Shown here: piece after piece, positions 1-11,429 of the stretch | Numbering within the stretch: position 1 is the stretch's first letter | Layout of the letters: every line of letters begins with the position of its first letter | The notes under the pieces: model-generated | Told to the model about the DNA's origin: nothing | What the model saw: only the letters and a program-made list of their open reading frames with translations | Database searches by the model: none | Origin: Spirometra erinaceieuropaei | Lineage: Eukaryota; Platyhelminthes; Cestoda; Diphyllobothriidea; Diphyllobothriidae | Assembly: GCA_902702965.1 (NCBI GenBank) | Contig: CACRXP010000662.1 | Span: 188,335 to 252,334, forward strand | Length of the DNA: 64,000 nucleotides | Reading direction: 5' to 3' | Made by a program: the position numbers and the translations under genes

Positions 1-355
1 CAGCAAAGCTGACAGACAACAGAAAGCCAGAGCTCGAGCGTCCTACTTCGTTACTTCGTTAGCCTTCTGGGGTATTTATAGGGCCTCAGGCGTTGCAGTA
101 GTCCAAAGATTCGAATCCGGCGTTGTGATTGGTCGAGTGGCATTGTGAAAAGAAAACAGAGCAAACGTTAGTCATCATCATTCCACTTTATTTGGACTTA
201 TTGCCTATTTCTTATGTTAAGAAATTTTATAAGAAACCTAAATCATAACAAACAAGACACTACGTTTTAACTCACCACTATGCATAGTCAAAGTTGGTCC
301 AGCAACACCAATCCCACAGATGATAGTAGCGCTCGCGTGAGGTTACGGTTCATTA
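1..355. other. Left flank, no gene recognised
   Basis: This AT-moderate stretch precedes the Gypsy insertion. I see no open frame with a recognisable domain and no RNA gene. Its last four bases, atta at 352-355, match the four bases after the far LTR (5378-5381), so they are read as the target-site duplication of the Gypsy element. Confidence 0.5.
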
Positions 356-812
356 TGTTATAGCGGGCTTTTAATAGGAAGGCGGCAAAGTTTGAAAGGC
401 AACGTGCTGAATCACCCCCTTTCCATTTTGCAGACGAGGACGCCGGAAAGAGTACCTCGGTCAACGTCCTACCACCAGAAGAACGGATTTAAACTTATCC
501 GAACCGCCCCCTCGAAATAAGTGACATTTCCCCCTTCTTTTATTCGCTTTCATACGCTTCGTTGCCTTTGCCACCCTTCCCTTCCCCCACTCCTTTTCTC
601 TAACATAGAATATACCTCCTCATCTAACCAACGACTTCTGGTTGTGCCCTGTCTGTGCGAATTACGCTATTGGAGTGATGAGCTTCGTACCGGAAGACCC
701 TAACTCGGTCACGGACGACAGACTATTTTTAGGAGTGGCCCCCGGCCCAACGACGACAATAACTGTGCAGCCATCTGTGTCTACTAAGGACGAGCGTCCG
801 TCGGCTACTACA
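356..812 (+). repeat. 5' LTR of the Gypsy element
   Basis: The 457-bp repeat starts TGTTATAGCG and ends CTACTACA. It matches 4921-5377 with an offset of 4565 bp throughout. The gag frame is already open inside the right part of this LTR (first in-frame ATG at 678), so the LTR doubles as leader and coding sequence. An internal promoter is expected here but I cannot point to a certain TATA box. Confidence 0.93.
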
Positions 813-3800
813 GTGGTGGCAGCCGAACGACCGGACCCGCCCAAGTCCAATACTGACATTCCACAGTTCAACGGCAAAGAAACTTTCACAACGTGGCTCC
901 GTAGAACTAGATTTTACCTTGAAGACGTTCCACGAGCCGAACGACCACGCATGCTGCTCAAGGCCTTGGCACCAACCCAGTTGGATAAAGCCCTGGACGC
1001 AGGGCTCCATGCAGGCCTACCATTCGAGAATTTGTGCCAACAACTGGCGAATATCTTTGGGCAGACAGGTTCAGTGGGAGATGCAATCGAACAACTTCAT
1101 AGCCGCCGCCTCAAGACAAACGAGACTCCCAACCAACTGGTAGAAGAATTGGACCGCCTCGCCTCAGTCGCCTTCCCCACCCTGGCTGCCGCAGATAAAG
1201 AAACTGTCGTCCTCCATTACTTCATTAAGGCTTTACCCTCGACAGATCTTTCCAGGTCTCTGCTGTTACAACCGCCAGGGGATATACACGAAGCAATCAA
1301 ACGCGCGGAGCGTTATATACACTTGAATAAGAAGGAGAATCACGCCAGTACCGGCGCGCAACGCCCAGAAGCAAATTGCTGGAATAGAACAGAGTCGACA
1401 ACAACTAGGAACAACTATACGACTACAAGGCAATACCCCAGCCGCGGCAGATACATCTATAATCAACGCGGTAATCTTTTCCGGCGACAGAGAGGACAAC
1501 CGACAGGTTATGGTCAAACCTGTACATGCAACAAGACAGGTATGCTGAACATTACTGCGTGTAGTAACTTACATGCAAACAGCTTACCTTTCTACATTAA
1601 CATATCAGTCGCAAACCGTGCAGTGAGAGCCCTAATAGATACGGGCGCTACGGTATCCTTAGTTAATAAAAAGGTGGTACCCCACGATGTGTTGACGAGT
1701 AGAAGACAGAGATGTCCACATATTCACCTAACTGCCGCTGATGGGGCTGACATGAGGCATCTCGGTTCCGTAGTGCTAGATGTCAAACTCCCTCATGCAA
1801 AAGTCCATCATACGTTCATAATAGCGCCCGATCTAACTTGGGATGTACTCCTAGGAGTAGACTTCTTAGCGCACCATGGTTGCCGTATCGATGTGCTAAA
1901 ACGAACGATACAATTTCAAGCGTTCGAAGAAAAGGCCCCGGCTGCGCCGGAAACCTTCGACGAAGAAGCCATTTGTGCGGCCATACAGAAGGAAGTCCAG
2001 TTACCACCTGCGTCGATTGATGATATCATATGTCAATCCGCGGGAACGGACCCTGACAAATGGCACCTAAAAAATCTGCTCCTTGAATTCCAAGACGTTT
2101 TTGCATGGGATGAATACTCGCTCGGGCGAACTAATCTCATCCGCCACGCTATAGAGACAGGCACAGCAAAATCAATTTGGCAACCACCAAGGCGCATACC
2201 AGCCCGTTTCCAGAAAGAAGTCCTTGAATTGCTAGATAGTATGCTCGCCACGGGTGTGATACGCCCGTCACGATCACCATGGGCGTCACCGGTAACGCTA
2301 GTCCCAAAGAAAGACGGCAAGCTTCGCTTTTGTATAGACTATAGACGACTTAATGCTGTCACCACGCGCGATTCGTTCCCGTTACCGCGCATCGAAGGCA
2401 CCCTGGACGCCCTGGCAGGGGCTAAGTGGTTCTCCACGCTGGACCTCAAGTCAGGTTACTGGCAAGTAGAGGTAGAACCGGCAGACAGACACAAGACGGC
2501 GTTCATTTTGCCGCAAGGCCTGTTTGAGTTTGAGACAATGCCGTTCGGCCTGTGCAACGCCGCTGCCACATTCCAGCGGCTTATGCAAGTGGTGTTAGCC
2601 CATCTATACCCACAGCAATGCCTAATGTATCTGGACGACGTAATTGTGTTCGGCAGGACATCCAGCCAACACAACGAGAATTTACGGGCCGTCCTCGAGG
2701 CTTTAAAAGAGGCCGGGTTAAGATTGAACCCTCAAAAGTGCCAGTTCCTCCGTACTGCCGTAAACTATTTAGGCCACGAGGTCAGTGCTCAAGGCATCTG
2801 TGTGTCTTCGGAAAAAGCAGAAACCATTCGTTCCTGGCCGGTACCCAATACGCCTACCGAAGTAAGAGGATTTATTGGGCTCGCATCGTATTACCGGCGT
2901 TTTATAGCAGATTTCGCCGGCATAGCCCGACCACTACATAGACTAACCGAGAAAGGACGGAAGTTCCTGTGGACCAGTGAGTGTCAGACTGCATTTGACG
3001 ACCTCAAAGCCCGACTTGCTACAGCACCCATACTCAAACTTCCTAACCTAAACGATGATGCGCCACCGTTCATACTCGACACGGACGCCAGCGCATTCGC
3101 GATTGGCGCAGTACTGTCCCAAACGGACGACAAAGGACAGGAAAATCCAATTTGCTTTGCCAGTAAAACCCTATCGAAGCCACAAAGGAATTACTGTACA
3201 TACAGACGAGAGTTATTGGCCATAATCACGTTTATCAAGCAATTCCGCCCCTACCTACTAGGTAAACCCTTTGTGGTGCGTTCTGATCATAAAGCACTTC
3301 AGTGGCTACAAAATACCAAGGACGCAGAGGGACAATTAGCCAGGTGGCAGGAAATTTTACAAGAGTATAACTTTACCTGCGTATATCGTCCCGGCAAGCA
3401 GCATGCCAACGCAGACGCCCTCTCGCGACGCCCCATACATTCAGATGCCGCAGAACCCTGCTTGAGGTCAGCTGAAGTTAACGCCGTTTACGCCAGTGAA
3501 CCAACGCGATACCATTGGGCGATAGCACAGAGCACAGATCCAGACACGGCAGTAATATATGACCACGTACTACATGGGAGCCACCGACCTACTGACACCG
3601 AGCTATGCGGCTCATCAGAATCAGCTTATGTACTTCGTAACCTATGGCCTCAGCTGTTCATAGATAATGATATCTTATGCCTTAGAGACGCCACAACAAA
3701 TACAATACGAGTAGTAGTGCCCGGGAGCCTCGTCCAAACTGTACTCTCCGACCTCCACACCGAGTTGGGGCATGTAGGACAGAATAAAACTGAGGCAGCA

Positions 3801-4100
3801 GCACGACAACGGTTTTGGTGGCCGCACCTACGAGAACAGGTGGCCACCTTTTGCAATACATGCACTACTTGCGCTTCTTTCAAATCACCGCAACAACAAA
3901 GCCGTGCCCCCCTCCAACCAATGCGCACGAGCTTTCCTTTCCAACGACTTGGACTCGACATAGTAGGCCCGCTGCCATTTACCACGTCCGGCCACAGATT
4001 TATACTAGTGATGGTCGATTACTTTACTAAATGGGCAGAAGCGGTACCACTGTTACGACAAGATGCCGCATCAGTAACAACGGCGATCTTCAACGAATGA
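678..4100 (+). CDS. Gypsy Gag-Pol, through the N-terminal part of integrase (ends at an in-frame stop)
   Basis: Polyprotein for capsid, maturation protease and replication enzymes of the Gypsy element. Numbering from ATG 678: a Gag-like capsid region lies at about residues 50-220. The usual CCHC knuckle is not clear; only a cysteine-containing stretch near residue 280 is seen. Protease active site DTG is at residues 321-323. Reverse transcriptase has YLDD at 651-654. RNase H begins with a catalytic Asp near 801, and an SDH motif follows. The integrase zinc finger is H1027, H1032, C1062 and C1065, and the first core Asp is D1094. The frame is open from 642, but codon 642 is TTG and the first ATG is 678, still inside the LTR. 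TGA at 4098-4100 (codon 1141) cuts the frame before the second catalytic Asp, so this copy should not make active integrase unless the stop is read through. Confidence 0.9.
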   Translation: MSFVPEDPNSVTDDRLFLGVAPGPTTTITVQPSVSTKDERPSATTVVAAERPDPPKSNTDIPQFNGKETFTTWLRRTRFYLEDVPRAERPRMLLKALAPTQLDKALDAGLHAGLPFENLCQQLANIFGQTGSVGDAIEQLHSRRLKTNETPNQLVEELDRLASVAFPTLAAADKETVVLHYFIKALPSTDLSRSLLLQPPGDIHEAIKRAERYIHLNKKENHASTGAQRPEANCWNRTESTTTRNNYTTTRQYPSRGRYIYNQRGNLFRRQRGQPTGYGQTCTCNKTGMLNITACSNLHANSLPFYINISVANRAVRALIDTGATVSLVNKKVVPHDVLTSRRQRCPHIHLTAADGADMRHLGSVVLDVKLPHAKVHHTFIIAPDLTWDVLLGVDFLAHHGCRIDVLKRTIQFQAFEEKAPAAPETFDEEAICAAIQKEVQLPPASIDDIICQSAGTDPDKWHLKNLLLEFQDVFAWDEYSLGRTNLIRHAIETGTAKSIWQPPRRIPARFQKEVLELLDSMLATGVIRPSRSPWASPVTLVPKKDGKLRFCIDYRRLNAVTTRDSFPLPRIEGTLDALAGAKWFSTLDLKSGYWQVEVEPADRHKTAFILPQGLFEFETMPFGLCNAAATFQRLMQVVLAHLYPQQCLMYLDDVIVFGRTSSQHNENLRAVLEALKEAGLRLNPQKCQFLRTAVNYLGHEVSAQGICVSSEKAETIRSWPVPNTPTEVRGFIGLASYYRRFIADFAGIARPLHRLTEKGRKFLWTSECQTAFDDLKARLATAPILKLPNLNDDAPPFILDTDASAFAIGAVLSQTDDKGQENPICFASKTLSKPQRNYCTYRRELLAIITFIKQFRPYLLGKPFVVRSDHKALQWLQNTKDAEGQLARWQEILQEYNFTCVYRPGKQHANADALSRRPIHSDAAEPCLRSAEVNAVYASEPTRYHWAIAQSTDPDTAVIYDHVLHGSHRPTDTELCGSSESAYVLRNLWPQLFIDNDILCLRDATTNTIRVVVPGSLVQTVLSDLHTELGHVGQNKTEAAARQRFWWPHLREQVATFCNTCTTCASFKSPQQQSRAPLQPMRTSFPFQRLGLDIVGPLPFTTSGHRFILVMVDYFTKWAEAVPLLRQDAASVTTAIFNE
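814..831 (+). promoter_or_regulatory. Candidate tRNA primer-binding site
   Basis: The sequence directly after the LTR end begins TGGTGGCAGCC. Primer-binding sites of this class start with TGG, complementary to the CCA end of a tRNA, within a few bases of the LTR. A second TGG at 817 is an alternative start. I did not assign the tRNA. Since the gag frame runs through here, this site would also be translated. Confidence 0.35.
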
Positions 4101-4928
4101 GTATGCCGTTTCGGAGCACCGTGGTCTATCCACTCGGACTGCGGAGCTAACTTCGATAGCAAACTACTCCAAGACGTGTGTAACCTACTTGATGTATATA
4201 AAACCCGCACAACACCTGCCCATCCTGAAGGAAACGGTCAGGTTGAAAGGACTAACAGGACCTTGATTCAGTTATTACGGGCTTTTGCCGAACAGAATCA
4301 TCCACACGACTGGGACAAAAAGCTGCCGTGTGTCATGATGGCATACCGTACCGCGGTACACGCCTCCACAGGCTACTCTCCTTTCTTCATGTTAACAGGA
4401 CGTTATTTGCGTCTCCCAGTTGACTCACGCTCTCCTTTACCAATACCCAGCAGTCATACACCAGACGAGTACGTGTGGAAACTACAGGAGTTGATGCGTT
4501 GCACCCACAATCTAGCACGAGAACATTTAGGAGCAGCCGCGGAACGACAGAAGAACTATTTTTATAGACAGGTACATGGGACTCCGTACCAATTAGGCGA
4601 TCTCGTCTGGCGCTACCGGCCGGTGCCACCATGGGGAACATCTGCAAAATTCTTCCACCCCTGGGAGGGACCATACGTAGTGGTCGATGTACACCATCCC
4701 ACTACGTACGTACTAAGGGACGCAGTGACTCCAGATGGACCTACATTTACAACGCATTTCGATAAATTGAAACCGTTCCGAGGACGATTACCGACAGCCA
4801 ACGACGATACGCTACCCATACTCCCAGCGCACCTAGTGCCCTCACCGTCTAGGGAGGAAATCATCGAGCCAACAACATCCAGAAGCCCTGCGGACAGGGC
4901 TCCACCTGAGGAGGGGAGTATGTTATAG
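4101..4928 (+). pseudogene. Gypsy integrase C-terminal part, after the stop
   Basis: This continues in the same frame as the upstream Gag-Pol and carries the rest of the integrase core. Counting on from ATG 678, the second Asp is codon 1154 (in HSD) and the catalytic Glu is codon 1190 (in GQVER). That gives 35 residues between them, the DD35E spacing. A C-terminal DNA-binding region with a chromodomain-free, Trp-rich GDLVWRYRP-type motif follows. The frame ends with TAG at 4926-4928, six bases inside the 3' LTR. A first internal ATG is at 4176, but separate translation from it is unlikely. One substitution separates this from a continuous frame; the piece is otherwise undamaged. Confidence 0.88.
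4905..4920 (+). promoter_or_regulatory. Polypurine tract
   Basis: A purine-rich run containing GAGGAGGGGAGTA ends exactly at the base before the 3' LTR. This is the expected plus-strand primer site of an LTR element. It is also translated as the last codons of pol. Confidence 0.75.
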
Positions 4929-5377
4929 CGGGCTTTTAATAGGAAGGCGGCAAAGTTTGAAAGGCAACGTGCTGAATCACCCCCTTTCCATTTTGCAGAC
5001 GAGGACGCCGGAAAGAGTACCTCGGTCAACGTCCTACCACCAGAAGAACGGATTTAAACTTATCCGAACCGCCCCCTCGAAATAAGTGACCTTTCCCCCT
5101 TCTTTTATTCGCTTTCATACGCTTCGTTGCCTTTGCCACCCTTCCCTTCCCCCACTCCTTTTCTCTAACATAGAATATACCTCCTCATCTAACCAACGAC
5201 TTCTGGTTGTGCCCTGTCTGTGCGAATTACGCTATTGGAGTGATGAGCTTCGTACCGGAAGACCCTAACTCGGTCACGGACGACAGACTATTTTTAGGAG
5301 TGGCCCCCGGCCCAACGGCGACAATAACTGTGCAGCCATCTGTGTCTACTAAGGACGAGCGTCCGTCGGCTACTACA
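4921..5377 (+). repeat. 3' LTR of the Gypsy element
   Basis: A 457-bp copy of 356-812 with two substitutions. The first eight bases still belong to the pol frame, whose stop is at 4926-4928. It is followed by atta, the presumed target duplication. Confidence 0.93.
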
Positions 5378-6304
5378 ATTACAACAACCAGCAACTAGAG
5401 CACACCGAAATTTACCCAACAAGAAAATAATTTCAAGGTCAGGCCGTTATCAAAGTTCTTCAATTGCCATGAAGGACATATTATTCATGCCCCCAAAAAC
5501 TACCAAACTGCAAACTTCAATTTTTATATTGTACATATCGTCATTTTTTGAAATTTTGTTATCATTTTCCCTTAGAAGTGAGGTTTTTAGCTTAAAACAA
5601 ACTCTCAATTCGCGCTCTTTTGGCTAACCAGACACCCCAAGCAAATGAAGTCAAAGTGCAGTTGAAATTGACGAGTTTGTTTTAGGTATTTTTCCTGAGT
5701 TCAAAGGGGACTGACAGTGCCCAAGGGGCGCAACAGTAAACCTATTCTATTCTATTCGTCGTCTACTAGTAGTTTGCTCGTACCTCCCTTCCTAACTCAT
5801 CGGCTGGGCTCGAAGCGGTCTATGACCGATTGCATATGGGTTCGTTTTGTCTGGCTACTTTCACGCGAATGGTCTCATCTGGCGTATCAATTCTGCCCTG
5901 ACGATGTCAGTTCTCAATCCCGTATAAAATACCACATACAGGCCAGTCCTGTCCGACCTGCATACGTACTCCTCAAGGCTGACATTTATTTCTGCCCTGA
6001 TGATGTCCGTTTATAATCAAGGCGGGCATTTATTTCTGCCCTGAAGATGTCCCATTATAATCTGTTATATACCGCCGCATGCACGCCAGTTCTGGCCGCA
6101 TTTTTCTGTTGTTGTTATTATTAGTGAGGGTCTTTTTCTCCCGTAAAATTAATTCAACCATTTTTAAATTTTAAGTTTGTTTTTTTTCACCGCTCACTTA
6201 TCATTTTTCTTAACTGACTACAAACTCAGAAACTATGAATTGCATTTTGTACGGATTCTGCCTACCTCGTCTAAAACTCGTATGCAATTTTTTTACTTGC
6301 TTTG
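5378..6304. other. AT-rich spacer, no gene seen
   Basis: No protein domain is recognisable in any frame. It holds a short tandem repeat at 5977-6064, listed separately. The rest looks like old non-coding DNA. Confidence 0.4.
5977..6064 (+). repeat. Two 44-bp tandem repeats
   Basis: Units 5977-6020 and 6021-6064 share the core atttatttctgccctga followed by a gatgtcc block and an attataatc-like end. A third, partial core (ttctgccctgacgatgtcag) is at 5891-5910. The function is unknown. Confidence 0.7.
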
Positions 6305-6358
6305 ATGCGTTGGGTACTCAAGGGCTTACGCCGATTTCCCTCAATAAACTAGACTGAC
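6305..6358 (+). mobile_element. 3'-end fragment of a CR1-like LINE
   Basis: The stretch with actcaagggcttacgcc, gatttccctcaataaact and gactgaca matches, with changes, the 3' ends of the LINE copies at 11130-11200 and 14440-14496. No coding sequence is attached. It is read as a very short 5'-truncated insertion. Confidence 0.5.
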
Positions 6359-6389
6359 ATGAAGTGACCCCGAGGTGTCTTTAATTAAA

Positions 6390-8250
6390 GATTATTATTA
6401 ATAGCTTGAGACTCTCTACGATTATCTTGCGCGAACCTCATTTTCGAAGCTAATTCGAATATTTCGGCTATTCTTCAGTGAACGGATAATGACCTTACGG
6501 ACGGATCTTTTAGGTGCTTTCGTGGCTTTCTAAGTCTGTTTTTAAGAAGATATAAGACAGTGGAGGAACTGGCATTCGATTTAAACGTCCTCAGTGGAAT
6601 GCGGCGGAGGAGACATTCTGTTACACACTTCAATAAATCGCGGCAAAATGTAGACCGTTGTTTGAAAAATACTGTGCCAATAGAGGGTGCTTGTAAAGTT
6701 ACTTACTTGTTCCCTGTTAACATTAGCATAATCAAAAAGCTAGGTTTTATTGCTGGCTTTGAAGAAGTGGAGACTGAAGACAGCAGTGGATTAATGCATG
6801 ATCACTAATAAAACGTTTACGGTGGAAATCCATGTATAAAGGAGGGATACCATTGGTAACAATTAAATCTAATATACTATCGTTTCTGGTCAAAGAGTGG
6901 ACTAATTAAGACAAATTTGAAAAGCGAATAATGTCCAGAAACTTCTTGAGTCTAGGAAAGGAAGTGTGTATCTGCCAGTCAATTTCTTGCAAATAAAAAT
7001 TTTCTACGATTACCTTGGTATCGGACAAGGTATCTGTACCTATTTCTAAGGGTTCGCAGATTTGGTTTTCATTTATTGATTAACAAGAGGGATTGTATAC
7101 ACATCCGATAAGGACTTTCCTATTCTGCGGAAGGAATACCGAAAAGAGACAGAAATTTCCAGAAAAGAGGGAAATGTTCAGATCATAAGCCGAATGTGCA
7201 AGTGGGACTCTGATGTAAAGAAGGCAACCATCGTAACGTTTTTCAATATGGTCTTGTCGATATAAGCTGAGGCTATCTATAGCGAGCGCCGAGTCTGAAA
7301 TTAGAAAGTGAGCCCACAATTCTGTAATGCACAAAACACCGGGTCAAACTTGGATGCTACCGTTATGCCAGCATTTTCACGACTGATCTCGTGTTAAGAA
7401 AAACTATACTGGGCTTATTCCTGACAAGCAGGTTTAGCTCATTACTACTTTTAACAAAAAAGGGTTGGTGCTGGGAAATTAAGCTGTAGGGAGGAAGTAA
7501 ACGGTAGAAAGTAAAGTAGCTGTGGTCTGAAATTTGCGGAGATTTTATCACTAACTGAACAAGCAGTATTGTATGGAAGCATGTTTGGGCAGGATTCATG
7601 AAGAGGAAAGCTATTGCGTTGGGTCGGAAAAATAGGAGGCATCAAAGAGGATTTTGAAGATGTTGGGCATAATATCAGTGGTGATTTATGTTAGATAACA
7701 GACTGAACGATCTGGAGAAAATATTTACATTACGAGTAGGCTTTATTATTTAGAATGTCAGGCTAGCTGTGTGGTTAGGAAAATTTTCTGCAACATTGTA
7801 TTTTTGCATTTTACTGACTAGCGTGTTAGTGGACTTACAAACTGTGGTGCCTTCTTTTAATTGAGAATTCAGGGTATGAACAGGTAATGATCTCCCTGGA
7901 CTATTATCTGGCTCATTCGATTTTACCGTTTGGTCAAACTTGAGTGGCCTGGCACGGGAACGGGATGGAATCGACTTAGTTTTATTAACGAAGTCATTAT
8001 TCTGAGCCATGGATGTCGACTGCCACTCTAGGGTTTGTCCATCTGTATTGTTAAGATCAAGCGACCTGAAAAAAAAAATAGTAGCGGCATTCGTTCACTT
8101 ATCGTTGCCTGGAGTGGTTTGACAAAACATCTGACTCTGGTATATTTTCTTGATCTTCCCAAACTGAAAGCTATTCCGAATATACAAAGCGACACATTAG
8201 ACACCATACGTTCATTATAGCTTATCGTATGCGTTAGCACTCTGTTCCTT
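6390..8250 (-). mobile_element. LINE relic (CR1/jockey type): linker, endonuclease and N-terminal region
   Basis: Read on the minus strand from 8250 downwards. A region at 8240-7750 includes a FVKPLQATISERMPLL-like segment of unassigned ORF1 or ORF2 N-terminal character. It is followed by an AP-type endonuclease in pieces: an LNTRSVV start motif near 7380, CITEL with the expected catalytic Glu near 7325, DSALAIDSLSLYRQD near 7270, RNDSILDLIVTNG near 6880, and the catalytic SDH near 6800. Linker-like sequence continues to about 6400. Frameshifts and stops separate the pieces, and no reverse transcriptase follows. The copy is dead and 3'-deleted. Confidence 0.72.
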
Positions 8251-10539
8251 ACACGTTAAAGACGGAACTCAAACTCAGATACTTCTAATGAATTCCAAGT
8301 ATTTGCATTAATTTTTAGTATAGTCAAGGGGTACGGACTATCGACCCAATAAACACTCAGGGCATAGCGACCTACTACATATCAACATACAATCTGACGA
8401 GGCGGGTTAGGCAAAAAAGTGGAAAATAAGTTGAAATAAAGATTCTGGTTTGGGTATTTCAGATAAAAATCAGAAGTGTGACTACCAGAGGGAAAATATT
8501 GCAGCGGGTAGCGCATGAATCATTGGCTAGGAAGTTTAAAGTAAGTTGGATGCCAACTCCGCTAACACATCCCAGGATACGCTTATAAAAGAACTAAATG
8601 CATGTTTTACCAACTGAGCGACGAATTCACGCGCGAGTTCAGAGATAACCGCGACAATCCGTTTCTTTCAGAATTCAACGGCGAGGAGCGCACAAAGGGC
8701 ATGAAGGTCATCTTTGTGAAAAAAAATTTGGTAGGCTGACTGCCTGGAAATTGCAAGGATTAATCCAAATTCAAGCATAATGCATTAATTTCTTCAATCG
8801 AATAATAACAGCCATGAATTCAAATACAACTTACAACGATCTAACTTCTGTCATACAAGATCGCGGTCGGACTGTTATGGTCTCCCAGTGAGCTTTTAGG
8901 AATACAATCATTGAAATAATCTGCAAACCGCACAAAATCTGGCCTATATGCACATAGGACCCACACGTGTCGATTCAGCACAGTCAACCACAACATATCA
9001 CGTCATCTCAGGTCTTGCTAACTTCGAACTTCCACTCATATGGCAGGTGTAGGAAGAGAGAGCGAGGCAAATACTGCACACGGTAGTCATGGGAGAGTTC
9101 AATCCAAGGGAGCCACTCCTAGGCTGATGAGATAGAAGTGGTTGTCATAGCTTTTGTCCGACAGTCCGTCTGGCAATAATTCCCCCAGAGATTATCATCA
9201 ATACAAGTAGTGTTGGTACGTTAATAGAACAGGTCAGCTTGTGAATTATCAATCTCTTGACCATCACGCTTATTTTGGCTGGAACTGCACATTACCCGCC
9301 TGTAATAATTTAGAAGTCATTAATAATGCGTGACGTTCAGCATCTGGGAAGTTACCAAAGCCGGTACAGGGAAAAGCACATAGCGTCATACCCGACAAAA
9401 GTGATTTAACATTATCCAGAGAACATTTGAGTTAAATCAGTGAAATTGTTAAAATGGGTATTGGGTAAGTGGAGATCATATAAATCACTTCAAAAACCAC
9501 AACCAGTTGTTCGATTACTCCAAGCTCACAATTTTACACTTGTACCATGTGACAGTATTGACCTGGGGGGTTTTCATATCCCGAGACAATGGCGCTGACT
9601 CATTTCTATACCACAGTATAGACTTTAGGGCATTTATTGCTTGGCGTCACTGCTTGCCCGTGTGTTTACGGAAAATAATTCCTCATCGCCCCAACTAGCA
9701 ACAATAAGGGTACTTTAATGACGTTTAAAATGCACCTCCGAGTTAATTTTAGAACGAGTAGACAAACACTGCCCATTGTTCAGTTTATGATTAGCTCATG
9801 GGAAGATAAATATACCCGAAGGATAGGACTTTCTCGCATGCAAGACTATATAGGGGTCGAAACGGTACTCGCCAAGGTCGCATTCCTAAACCGTATGAAG
9901 TGATTTGCTGCCGATGCAATCATGATATTTTGCGTTAACAACAGAAGCAACCGTCAATGAGACAAGACAAGAAAAATCAAAATCTGGTCGGTCACAGTCT
10001 GCTTAGAGTCCAGCCGTGGAGGGGACGTTAATGACTGCAGCGGTCATCAGGGCGTGGGGAGATGTGACCATGATATCTCTTTGTTGACCGGCCAAACTAC
10101 GAGCAGGCGGCGAAAACAGAGGGGTCCGCCAGGATCGTCAACAGATCGCTTGGGGGGGAAATGAGATGACATTAAAATCCTCGAAAATATCTGCTGCATA
10201 GGAAAAGTGATGAAAGCGGGCTTGGCAGCCAATTAACAACCGAGGTTAAAGTTTCCAATTGAAGGAGCAAAAGTTGTATTATCTGCCGTGAAATCCCAGA
10301 AGCACCCTTTTCAAGGTCCAGAGGTTGAATGTTCACGAACGGAACCGTCGTTAATGAATTTGTGCTTCCCGGGATAGGATGCTCACATAATTTTCATTTG
10401 AGCACTGATGATTTCGGCGATGACCTATGTTCCAATGGATAACACTGAAGGAATTACACGTCGTGTAAGACCGATCCATCGTAGTGTCAGCGTCAGTACG
10501 CGAAAAATATGATCTGGAATTAATACGAAACGGGAAGCA
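8251..10539. other. No recognised feature
   Basis: About 2.3 kb with only short chance-sized open frames on both strands. I see no motif of any retroelement family here, though very old relics cannot be excluded. Confidence 0.4.
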
Positions 10540-11199
10540 CTCATCGAGGGTAGTAGGACTGACGTCATCTACCCGAATCACAGGAAGGTATTCGACATCA
10601 TTCCACGTAAACGCCTAGTCTGTAAACTATTTGAAATTGAAAGAGGTGGTAATCTGTTGATACGGATCGCAGATTTTGTTTGAAGGAGCTCGCAAACCGT
10701 TTGCGCGGATGCCTCAAAGTCAGCCCCCTTCCCCGTTATAAGTAATATGCCACAGGACTCAGTCTCAGAGCCGCTGTGTCTTCTGGTCCACATCAACAAC
10801 TGCGTCGACGACCGGGGATGCAGTGCCGTCATGTTTGCTGGCCATTTTAAACTGTAAAAAGGCATAAAATCTGACAAAGACAATCACGCGTTTTAAGAGA
10901 ATCTCAACTGACCTAGCAGCTGGTCAGCACATTGGCTCCTAAATTGTAATGTTGACAAATATATTGACCTGAGACACCGTCCCAGAAGGACCAGCGATGA
11001 GGATGATTCCCTCTCATATTTCCTCGGTAACAAGCCATTTTAAAGGTTGAGCAACAGAAAGACGCGCGCATTCACTTAATGCTGTAATTTCTTCACATTT
11101 TTGCTTGTTTATCGATTTTTTATGTACAAATAGGGAGTTCAAAGGCGTAAGCCTATTTCCCTCAAATACACTGACTGACTGACTGACTGACTGACTGAA
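10540..11199 (+). mobile_element. Heavily decayed CR1-like LINE fragment with 3' end
   Basis: Plus-strand translation in pieces follows the LINE reverse transcriptase palm. A KVFDIIP block near 10585 aligns with the KAFDSV block of the copy at 12470-14496. A PQDSVSEPL block stands where PQGSLLGP is expected. VMFAGH near 10835 sits in the place of FADD, so both catalytic aspartates are lost. From about 11060 the sequence matches the non-coding 3' end at 14380-14496 and finishes in a (TGAC)n tail. Confidence 0.62.
11172..11199 (+). repeat. (CTGA)n tail of a LINE
   Basis: Six to seven perfect CTGA units directly after the conserved LINE 3' end (ccctcaaataca). The same tail with fewer units ends the copy at 14496. 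Confidence 0.85.
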
Positions 11200-11429
11200 A
11201 TGTACTATCAGTGTTGAGACGAGGATTTGTGTAGATCGATAAAGAGATGTTCGAAAAGGCCTATGGGACATTCACTGGCCTCAGTCAGATTTTGCCATCC
11301 AGAACTGTCGTGCATGATTCAAGAAGGATGATCAACAGCTGGAACGAGTACGGGCGATGACAAAGAAGATGATCAAGAATCTTGGTCGTGTGCTTCACGA
11401 AACTAAACTGGCTGAACTTAATCTGTTTT

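Larger units (their letters stand above)
356..5377 (+). mobile_element. Ty3/Gypsy LTR retrotransposon, nearly intact
   Basis: This is a complete LTR retrotransposon of 5022 bp. The two 457-bp LTRs begin with TG and end with CA, and are flanked by a 4-bp atta duplication (352-355 and 5378-5381). Between them lies one long gag-pol frame in the order gag, protease, reverse transcriptase, RNase H, integrase, which is the Ty3/Gypsy order. The LTRs differ at only two sites that I can find (526 against 5091, 753 against 5318), so the insertion is young. The single damage I see in the coding region is one in-frame TGA at 4098-4100. No envelope-like frame follows integrase. Similarity to the CsRn1-type Gypsy lineage of flukes is plausible but not tested. 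Confidence 0.93.

Noticed and set aside
642..677. Start of gag at 642
   Set aside because: The codon is TTG; the first in-frame ATG is at 678.
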